A model generated the notes under the pieces. That model made no database searches, was not told where the DNA came from, and saw nothing but the letters and a program-made list of their open reading frames with translations. This document shows, in pieces, positions 1-5,609 of a DNA stretch of 6,764 nt. Position 1 is the stretch's first letter. Every line of letters begins with the position of its first letter. The stretch is from Bacteroidales bacterium (lineage in GTDB: Bacteria > Bacteroidota > Bacteroidia > Bacteroidales > B18-G4). Both the position numbers and the translations under genes were made by a program. The stretch spans positions 1 through 6,764 of the forward strand of contig JAGLEK010000141.1 in the NCBI GenBank assembly GCA_023145125.1, in the 5' to 3' direction.

Positions 1-1196
1 ACAATAAGGTCTTTCAGGCTTTTATATGCAATCAGTTCATTAAGGATGATCTTCTCACCAAACAACTGGCCAACCAGTGTCATGTCTTCAGCGCTGACCC
101 CTATTGCCCATGTCAGTGGTGCCAGGGCATAGCCAAGGATGAACTGCATGGTAAGGCCGGCATATTGCCCATTGGTTGCGGAAAATATCACTTCATTGAG
201 GCTTGTCCAGTCGCCCACTTTTATCAACACAAAATTTAACAGAGCGATAAATGCGATGAATACAAGGAGCATGGCAGCAACATTAATTGCCAGCTTTACG
301 CCTTGCTGTGTACCGTTGGAGATGGCATCCAGCACATTTGATCCGATGCTTTCCCTGGAGATCGTTATTTCACTGTTTATGGCTTCTGTCTGCGGCACAA
401 TGAGTTTGGCCGCTACTACAGCTCCCGGTGCTGCCATAACAGATGCCGTGATCAGGTGCTTGGCAAATAGCAGCTGGCTTGCAGGATCGGTCCCGCCCAG
501 CATGCCGATATATATGGCAAGAACACCTCCGGCAATGGTTGCCATTCCACCTGTCATCACAAGCATGATCTCGGAACGGTTCATGTTTTTTAAATACTCC
601 TTGATGAGAAGGGGTGATTCTGTTTGTCCGAGAAAGATGTTAGCAGTTGCTGAAAGGCTTTCAGCCCCGCTGATGCCAAGCAGTTTCTTCAGTGCCCAGG
701 CCAGTCCGTACACTACCTTCTGAATGATACCATAGTAAAACAATACGCTCGTTATGGCGGAGAAGAAGATTATGGTTGGCAGTATCCAGAATGCGAAGTT
801 GATCAGGGGTGATTCCACCTGGTCGGAGATGAATGAACTGAGAAGGAATGATGTACCCTCCTGTGTGAAATCAAGGATCTTCAGAAAGATGGCCCCGACG
901 ATCTCGATCATGTATTGAAATACCGGTACCTTCAAAACTATGATGGCAATGATAAACTGCAGTGAAAGGCCCATACCTACCACACGCCAGTTGATAGCTT
1001 TTCTTTTGCTGCTGATCAAAAAACCTAACCCTACAAGGACGCTGATGCCTAAAAGTCCGCGTAGCAGTGATATAAATGAGAATCCTCTGTCGGGGACCTC
1101 ACCGGCAACGGCTTCAGCACCTTCCTGGGCAAAAGCAGGAAGGCAGACAATAAATAATAGAAATAAGATAAGGAGCAGCTTTTTATTCATATTCAT
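1..1196 (-). CDS. Concentrative nucleoside transporter (CNT/NupC family), C-terminus cut by window edge
   Basis: An inner-membrane secondary transporter that should import nucleosides with H+ or Na+. I translated the reverse strand from the ATG at 1196 (a second in-frame ATG at 1190 is equally good) and the frame stays open to base 1. Counting from 1190, residues 1-21 form a signal-peptide-like segment (Lys-Lys, a hydrophobic core, then AFA before Gln). Several hydrophobic segments follow. The CNT signature GQTESPL lies at 188-194, GGMATIAGG at 214-222, and LFGEKIILNELIAY at 376-389; the GQTE and Asn-Glu (384-385) residues match nucleoside-binding positions of the Vibrio cholerae CNT structure. 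The second conserved binding motif (NFSS type) would lie beyond the left edge, so about 396 residues are visible and the C-terminal helices are missing. It follows the DUF151 nuclease gene on the same strand, but a terminator-like hairpin sits between them. There is no Shine-Dalgarno sequence. Family assignment is firm; substrate (uridine, thymidine or purine nucleosides) and coupling ion are unknown. Confidence 0.93.
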   Translation of the reverse strand, partial: MNMNKKLLLILFLLFIVCLPAFAQEGAEAVAGEVPDRGFSFISLLRGLLGISVLVGLGFLISSKRKAINWRVVGMGLSLQFIIAIIVLKVPVFQYMIEIVGAIFLKILDFTQEGTSFLLSSFISDQVESPLINFAFWILPTIIFFSAITSVLFYYGIIQKVVYGLAWALKKLLGISGAESLSATANIFLGQTESPLLIKEYLKNMNRSEIMLVMTGGMATIAGGVLAIYIGMLGGTDPASQLLFAKHLITASVMAAPGAVVAAKLIVPQTEAINSEITISRESIGSNVLDAISNGTQQGVKLAINVAAMLLVFIAFIALLNFVLIKVGDWTSLNEVIFSATNGQYAGLTMQFILGYALAPLTWAIGVSAEDMTLVGQLFGEKIILNELIAYKSLKDLI

Positions 1197-1200
1197 CAGA

Positions 1201-1236
1201 ATAAAAATTGTCATCGGACTACACATCCAATGACAA
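1201..1236 (-). terminator. Intrinsic terminator or leader hairpin between DUF151 and CNT
   Basis: Read on the minus strand, 1236-1226 pairs with 1218-1208: an 11-bp stem (TTGTCATTGGA with TCCGATGACAA, one G-U wobble) with a 7-nt loop, followed directly by TTTTTATT (1207-1200). On the plus strand the wobble becomes a C-A mismatch, so the element favours minus-strand transcription. It lies 22 nt after the DUF151 stop codon, and its T-run ends 6 nt before the CNT ATG at 1196. It could end DUF151 transcripts, or act as an attenuator in the CNT leader. Confidence 0.7.
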
Positions 1237-1258
1237 CCAGTTAAATATTGAATTTAAA

Positions 1259-1849
1259 TCAGTTTTTTGTTCTTTTTGTGATCTCATCCCTGATCTTTGA
1301 TGCTTTTTCGTATTCTTCGTTGCTGATGGCCTTTTGAAGCATCTCCTCCAGTTCTTCCATCGTATTTGTAGTGAATTCCTCGGTTCCGGAATCCGTGGCT
1401 ATTGTTTCTTCATCCTCGTTTTGCATTTCCTCTGCCTTATCGTCCATCACTATCCCTGCCTCAGACATAATATTTTCATTGGTATAAATAGGACAGCGGA
1501 AGCGGATGGCAAGGGCTACGGCATCAGAGGTTCGGGCATCGATCTCGCTTTCATTCTCACCCTGTAAGCAGATGAGTTTGGCAAAGAACACCCCTTCCAG
1601 AAACTTGTCTATGACTACTTCTTTGATAAATATATTATAGTGCTCAGCAAAATTTTTGAACAGGTCGTGGGTAAGCGGCCGCGATGGTTTCATCTTTTCA
1701 AGCTCCACAGCAATGGCCTGTGCCTCGAAGCCACCGATGATGATAGGCAGTCGTCTGACACCACCATGCTCGCCGAGGATAAGGGCATAGGCCCCGCTTT
1801 GCGATTGGCTATAAGACATGCCGATGATTTCCAGTCTGATCCTTTCCAT
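1259..1849 (-). CDS. Bifunctional nuclease family protein (DUF151) with C-terminal UVR motif
   Basis: A 196-residue soluble protein. Residues 1-135 are a DUF151 (bifunctional nuclease) domain: a conserved start (MERIRLEIIGMS), LPIIIGGFEAQAIA at 34-47, RPLTHDLF at 57-64, GVFFAKL at 86-92, and IDARTSDAVALAIRF at 103-117 with its conserved Asp, Arg and Ser-Asp residues. Members of this family have been reported to cleave DNA and RNA. An acidic, probably disordered linker follows (about 136-160), then a UVR-type helical hairpin at about 164-196, like the UvrB/UvrC interaction motif. DUF151-UVR fusions are also known from plant BBD proteins. No signal peptide is seen, so it should be cytoplasmic. 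The ATG at 1849 is fixed because an upstream ATG runs straight into a stop. It is transcribed away from hppA and upstream of the nucleoside transporter, which suggests a link to nucleic-acid turnover or salvage. The cellular role of bacterial members is poorly known. Confidence 0.92.
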   Translation of the reverse strand: MERIRLEIIGMSYSQSQSGAYALILGEHGGVRRLPIIIGGFEAQAIAVELEKMKPSRPLTHDLFKNFAEHYNIFIKEVVIDKFLEGVFFAKLICLQGENESEIDARTSDAVALAIRFRCPIYTNENIMSEAGIVMDDKAEEMQNEDEETIATDSGTEEFTTNTMEELEEMLQKAISNEEYEKASKIRDEITKRTKN

Positions 1850-1933
1850 TACATGCTATGCTTGATAAGCAATTTTATGAAAGCTTAAAAGTATCAATTT
1901 TTCGATTACTATTGATTTCTTGTGGATAAAATC

Positions 1934-1966
1934 TTGTCGGGGTCTCAATTTATATTTATATTTTTG
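1934..1966 (+). promoter_or_regulatory. Candidate Bacteroidota-type promoter for hppA
   Basis: TATTTTTG at 1959-1966 matches the Bacteroidota -7 element TAnnTTTG exactly. TTG at 1934-1936 could be the -33 element, with a 22-nt spacer that is at the long end of the accepted range. Transcription would begin around 1972, giving a leader of roughly 24 nt before the hppA ATG at 1996. The region is very A+T rich, so a chance match is possible. No riboswitch-like fold is seen in such a short leader. Confidence 0.45.
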
Positions 1967-1995
1967 CGACTTCACTAACCAAAATTTATAATAAC

Positions 1996-4419
1996 ATGAG
2001 AAAGATTTTGTCATTATTAACGATTTCTTTGCTTCCGGTATTTAGTTTTGCCAGCGAAGCTGATCTCGTAATACCCGAGGAGATCAAATCCCAGAGTATT
2101 CTTTACTGGGGTTTCCTGATCACTTTTGCCGGGTTTATGTTTGGACTGTACCAATTTATGCAGGTGAAAAAGATCAGGGCGCACAAATCCATGTTGGATG
2201 TTGCCCAGGTGATCTTTGAAACCGCGAAGGTATACCTGATCCAGCAGGGCAGGTTTTTATTAATATTATTTCTCTTTATTGGTACCGCTGTTGGTTTTTA
2301 CTTTGGCTGGCTGTCGGATGCCAATTTCGGCTTGAAGGGCGTGCTTATCATCCTCGGATGGACAGTAGTCGGTATTCTTGGATCATACAGTGTTGCATGG
2401 TTTGGTATCAGGATGAATACCCTTGCCAATTCCAGAATGGCTTTTGCCTCCCTGGAGAGGAAGCCGATTAAACTTCTTAACATTCCCCTCAATGCAGGGA
2501 TGAGTATCGGTGTTGTGCTGATCTCCCTCGAGTTGGTCATGATGCTGATAATTCTCCTCTTTGTGCCGGGTGAATATGCCGGGGCCAGTTTTATAGGCTT
2601 CGCCATTGGTGAATCCCTGGCAGCTTCTGTCCTCAGGATTGCCGGTGGCATCTTCACCAAGATCGCCGATATCGGATCTGACCTGATGAAAGTGATCTTC
2701 AAGATCGGAGAAGATGACCCAAGAAACCCCGGAACCATTGCCGATTGTGTTGGCGATAATGCAGGCGATAGCGTAGGACCTACTGCCGATGGCTTTGAAA
2801 CTTATGGTGTAACGGGAGTGGCCCTGATCGCATTCATACTGCTTGCCGTAACCAGTGCAGCTGACCAGGTCAGCCTGCTTACATGGATATTTGTGATGAG
2901 GATACTGATGATCATTACCTCTATCGTAGCCTTTTGGATCAACGCTGCCATCACAAAAGCTAAATATCAGCATGCCGATGACCTGGATTTTGAAAAGCCC
3001 CTGACCAGCCTGGTCTGGATCACTTCCATACTGTCCATCATCGTTACCTTTGTTGCCAGCTATTTCATTATCGGCGACCTGCCTCATGATATGTGGCTCG
3101 TTCTGTCAGTGATCATTAGTGCCGGAACACTGGGTGCTGCCCTGATCCCTGAATTTACCAAACTTTTTACCAGTCCTAAATCGGCTCACGTAAATGAAGT
3201 TGTAGAGGCATCCAAGAAAGGAGGGGCATCACTGAACATACTTTCCGGGCTTGTTTCCGGTAACTTCAGCGCATTCTGGCAGGGGATGGTTTTCTTTGCC
3301 TTGATGTTCATTGCTTATTTTGCCAGCACATACGGCCTTAGTGAGCACATGATATATCCGTCTGTTTTTGCCTTCGGACTTGTTGCCTTCGGTATGCTTG
3401 GAATGGGGCCGGTTACCATTGCTGTTGACAGCTATGGGCCGGTAACTGACAATGCCCAGTCCATCTATGAGCTTTCACTGATAGAAGAAAATAAGGAGAG
3501 TGTCAGCGAAGAGATTGAAAGGGATTTCGGTTTCAAACCTGATTTCGAAAAGTCAAAATATTATCTTGAGGCCAATGACGGCGCCGGAAACACTTTTAAA
3601 GCTACGGCAAAGCCTGTGCTTATAGGTACGGCTGTTGTGGGTGCTACCACCATGATCTTCTCACTTGTCCTGGTGATCCAGCATACCCTGCATATTCAAC
3701 CGGAACAGATACTCAACCTGCTGAATCCATATTCAATCCTTGGATTCCTCCTTGGTGGTGCGGTGATCTATTGGTTCACTGGCGCCTCCATACAGGCAGT
3801 TACCACAGGTGCTGCCCGTGCAACTGAATATATCAGGGAAAACATTAACCTGGATCCCAATGCGGAAAAGAAAGCCGATGTGAACAAATCAAAGGCGGTG
3901 GTGAAGATCTGTACACAATATGCCCAGAAAGGGATGTGGAATATCTTTATCGCAATCTTCTCTTTTGCCCTTGCATTTGCATTCCTGGCAGCCCCATCAG
4001 GTTTTGAGGCAGGAATGGCAGAAGCGGATGCACTGAACTATGCAGCCCCTGTATCCCTCTTTATCAGTTACCTGATCTCCATTGCATTCTTTGGCCTGTT
4101 TCAGGCGATCTTTATGGCCAATGCCGGCGGTGCATGGGACAATGCCAAAAAAGTTGTTGAAGTGGATATGCAGGAAAAAGGCACCCCGCTGCATGAGGCA
4201 GCAATTGTTGGTGATACTGTTGGCGATCCTTATAAAGATACCTCTTCAGTTGCGCTGAACCCTATCATTAAGTTCACAACATTGTTTGGCCTGCTGGCGA
4301 TGGAAATTGCCCTGGCTGAGCAGTTCAGGGATATCGCACCATGGATCGGTGTCGGTTTCCTTGCTGTTGCGCTGGTATTTGTATACCGCTCATTCTACAA
4401 GATGAGGATCAATCAGTAA
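1996..4419 (+). CDS. hppA: Membrane-bound proton-translocating pyrophosphatase, divergent K+-independent type
   Basis: An 807-residue polytopic inner-membrane ion pump that hydrolyses PPi and drives cation export. Residues 1-20 resemble a signal peptide ending SFA-S. Catalytic motifs are intact. Lys222, Asp225 and Asp229 lie in KIADIGSD. Glu239 and EDDPRNP follow. Asp250, Asp254 and Asp258 form the D-x3-D-x3-D series. Asp478, Asp485 and Asn486 lie in VDSYGPVTDNA. Asp715 and Lys718 lie in GGAWDNAKK, and Asp740, Asp744, Lys747 and Asp748 in GDTVGDPYKD. Lys535 in GNTFKA occupies the position where Lys marks K+-independent enzymes. The gate region has Asp265 with Glu268 three residues later. It differs from canonical enzymes: the usual GKVE stretch is replaced by a sequence one residue shorter, about 20 extra residues lie between DNA (485-487) and GNT (531-533), and 807 residues is longer than usual. 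These traits fit the divergent H+-PPases described from Chlorobium limicola and Cellulomonas fimi. H+ as the pumped ion is inferred. It is monocistronic, with its own candidate promoter and terminator. The ATG is the first in frame; no Shine-Dalgarno sequence. Confidence 0.96.
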   Translation: MRKILSLLTISLLPVFSFASEADLVIPEEIKSQSILYWGFLITFAGFMFGLYQFMQVKKIRAHKSMLDVAQVIFETAKVYLIQQGRFLLILFLFIGTAVGFYFGWLSDANFGLKGVLIILGWTVVGILGSYSVAWFGIRMNTLANSRMAFASLERKPIKLLNIPLNAGMSIGVVLISLELVMMLIILLFVPGEYAGASFIGFAIGESLAASVLRIAGGIFTKIADIGSDLMKVIFKIGEDDPRNPGTIADCVGDNAGDSVGPTADGFETYGVTGVALIAFILLAVTSAADQVSLLTWIFVMRILMIITSIVAFWINAAITKAKYQHADDLDFEKPLTSLVWITSILSIIVTFVASYFIIGDLPHDMWLVLSVIISAGTLGAALIPEFTKLFTSPKSAHVNEVVEASKKGGASLNILSGLVSGNFSAFWQGMVFFALMFIAYFASTYGLSEHMIYPSVFAFGLVAFGMLGMGPVTIAVDSYGPVTDNAQSIYELSLIEENKESVSEEIERDFGFKPDFEKSKYYLEANDGAGNTFKATAKPVLIGTAVVGATTMIFSLVLVIQHTLHIQPEQILNLLNPYSILGFLLGGAVIYWFTGASIQAVTTGAARATEYIRENINLDPNAEKKADVNKSKAVVKICTQYAQKGMWNIFIAIFSFALAFAFLAAPSGFEAGMAEADALNYAAPVSLFISYLISIAFFGLFQAIFMANAGGAWDNAKKVVEVDMQEKGTPLHEAAIVGDTVGDPYKDTSSVALNPIIKFTTLFGLLAMEIALAEQFRDIAPWIGVGFLAVALVFVYRSFYKMRINQ

Positions 4420-4454
4420 TATACAAATTACAGTATACAATATACAATATTCAA
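4420..4454. repeat. Degenerate heptamer array TATACAA (about 5 units)
   Basis: Beginning at the base after the hppA stop codon, five consecutive 7-mers can be read: TATACAA (4420), ATTACAG (4427), TATACAA (4434), TATACAA (4441) and TATTCAA (4448). Three are identical and two are diverged. The array ends four bases before the terminator stem. No function is known to me. Confidence 0.7.
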
Positions 4455-4458
4455 ATGA

Positions 4459-4490
4459 GGCTGTCTGCTGTTAGCGGGCGGCCTTTTTTT
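4459..4490 (+). terminator. Intrinsic terminator of hppA
   Basis: GGCTGTCTGC (4459-4468) pairs along its full 10 bp with GCGGGCGGCC (4474-4483), using three G-U wobbles around a 5-nt loop, and is followed by seven T (4484-4490). On the minus strand the three wobbles become C-A mismatches and there is no good T-run, so it should stop only plus-strand transcription. Confidence 0.88.
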
Positions 4491-4494
4491 ATAG

Positions 4495-4530
4495 GGTATG
4501 AGGTATGAGGTGTGGGGTTTGAGGTTGGGA
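4495..4530. repeat. Degenerate G-rich heptamer array GGTATGA (about 5 units)
   Basis: Units are GGTATGA (4495), GGTATGA (4502), GGTGTGG (4509), GGTTTGA (4516) and an 8-base GGTTGGGA (4523). All begin GGT. The array fills the gap between the hppA terminator and the end of the HAD gene. The plus strand is G-rich with almost no C. Confidence 0.7.
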
Positions 4531-4535
4531 GGTGC

Positions 4536-5555
4536 TTAATGTTTTAATTTCGCTTCATAAGGAAAGATTACTTCCCAGTCATTTTCCATGTCAACAACAG
4601 TCCATCCTTTCTCTATGGCTTCATCTAAACCTTTATCAAATCGGCCTATGTGTGAATTTCGATCGTAAGCCCATTCACGAATGGAGTCGGTATGATGCAC
4701 GTAGAGCATGAAACTCTTGTATTTATTGGAGGCTGTCCATTGCATCATAGCCAGGTCACCATCAGAATTTCCACCACAGAATACCGGCTTTTTCCCAATG
4801 ATCTTATGAATATTAATTGGTTTTCCTTCTTTGTCATTAATAAAATCCAATTCACTGAGACGTCGCATTACCGGCATCCCATTGTTATCATCAAATTTAG
4901 TTTTTATTGTACTGCCAATTATTTGCTCTACAGGTATACCGTAGATTTCAGGTAAAACCGGGCGCATGAAGTCAACCCCTCCTCCTGAAACAACATAGGT
5001 TTTAAAATTATTCTCTCTGAGATAATTAAGTAGTTCAAGCATGGGTTGATAAACTAAATCAGTAAAAGGCCTGTTTTTTGTGGGATGCTTTGTTGTTTGA
5101 ACCCACTCGAGAACCATAGTGTTGAATTCATCTGCTGTCATTCCCGAATGTGTTTCCAATAATAGTGTTATTAACCCTTCTTCTCCTGATTTTGCAAGTG
5201 CCGTCATGTCATTTTCCAACACCGCTTTAAAAGGCTGTTCATCTTTCCACTTCGGATGGCCGGGGGCCATTTCTTTTACTCTGTCAATGATAAAAAATAA
5301 TTGGAAATATGAGGGTTGCTCACTCCAGAGTGTGCCATCATTGTCGAATACTGCTATACGGTCGGGAAGGGCAATAAAGAATTCACTTTCCGGATTGGCC
5401 GCGTCCTGAACAAAATTGATTATTGAAGCTTTTGTGTCTCCTTCTGCCCATGATGGCAATGGGTCCACTTGATCATTGATGTAATGACTATCATTGGTAC
5501 AGGCAATCAGCCCCCATACAAGAAACAGTAAGACCCAGGTATTGACATTTCTCAT
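4536..5555 (-). CDS. HAD-superfamily phosphatase lipoprotein
   Basis: A 339-residue exported hydrolase, probably a phosphomonoesterase. The N-terminus is a lipoprotein signal: a hydrophobic core, then the lipobox LIAC with lipidated Cys19. Only one acidic residue lies close after the Cys, so a Bacteroidota surface-export signal is not evident and the periplasmic face is more likely. HAD motif I is FDNDGT with nucleophile Asp71 and Asp73; motif II is VVSGGG with Ser190; motif III is probably Lys255 or Lys256; motif IV is GGNSDGD with Asp265 and Asp267. The 115-odd residues between motifs I and II are a helical C1-type cap, like the phosphoserine-phosphatase-type HAD group. The gene follows the sulfatase on the same strand, with a strong terminator ending 14 nt before this ATG, so expression may depend on read-through. 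By eye it is more A+T rich than hppA. No terminator is seen after its stop. The substrate cannot be told from sequence. Confidence 0.9.
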   Translation of the reverse strand: MRNVNTWVLLFLVWGLIACTNDSHYINDQVDPLPSWAEGDTKASIINFVQDAANPESEFFIALPDRIAVFDNDGTLWSEQPSYFQLFFIIDRVKEMAPGHPKWKDEQPFKAVLENDMTALAKSGEEGLITLLLETHSGMTADEFNTMVLEWVQTTKHPTKNRPFTDLVYQPMLELLNYLRENNFKTYVVSGGGVDFMRPVLPEIYGIPVEQIIGSTIKTKFDDNNGMPVMRRLSELDFINDKEGKPINIHKIIGKKPVFCGGNSDGDLAMMQWTASNKYKSFMLYVHHTDSIREWAYDRNSHIGRFDKGLDEAIEKGWTVVDMENDWEVIFPYEAKLKH

Positions 5556-5569
5556 TAGACTGTATGTTT

Positions 5570-5601
5570 AAAAAAAAGACCGGAAAAATTTTCCGGTCTT
5601 T
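5570..5601 (-). terminator. Intrinsic terminator after the sulfatase gene
   Basis: A near-perfect inverted repeat. Arms 5575-5587 and 5589-5601 are exact complements (AAAGACCGGAAAA type) around one central base; in RNA the likely form is a 9-bp AAAGACCGG stem with an A/T-rich loop. Read on the minus strand it ends in eight T (5577-5570). It begins 8 nt after the sulfatase stop codon and finishes 14 nt before the HAD ATG. On the plus strand it has only three T, so it should work mainly in the minus direction. Confidence 0.85.
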
Positions 5602-5609
5602 GATGATTC

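Noticed and set aside
139..723. Plus-strand open frame of 194 codons
   Set aside because: It is antisense to the CNT gene, whose minus-strand translation has clear family motifs; the plus-strand product resembles no known protein.
1640..1888. Plus-strand open frame of 82 codons
   Set aside because: It overlaps the DUF151 coding region on the opposite strand and shows no recognisable features.
1886..1893. TACTTTTA on the minus strand as a -7 element for DUF151
   Set aside because: It matches TAnnTTTG except the final G and has no TTG at the right distance upstream; too weak in such A+T-rich DNA.
1893..1916. Inverted repeat ATCAAT-N12-ATTGAT in the divergent region as an operator
   Set aside because: Arms are only 6 bp of A/T-rich sequence; this is expected by chance here, although its place between divergent genes is noted.
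2383..3087. Minus-strand open frame of 234 codons inside hppA
   Set aside because: It is a shadow of the conserved hppA frame; its composition (many Gly, Asp, His and Gln) is typical of an antisense reading of a membrane protein.
4692..4955. Plus-strand open frame opposite the HAD gene
   Set aside because: The minus-strand frame holds all four HAD motifs; this one holds nothing recognisable.
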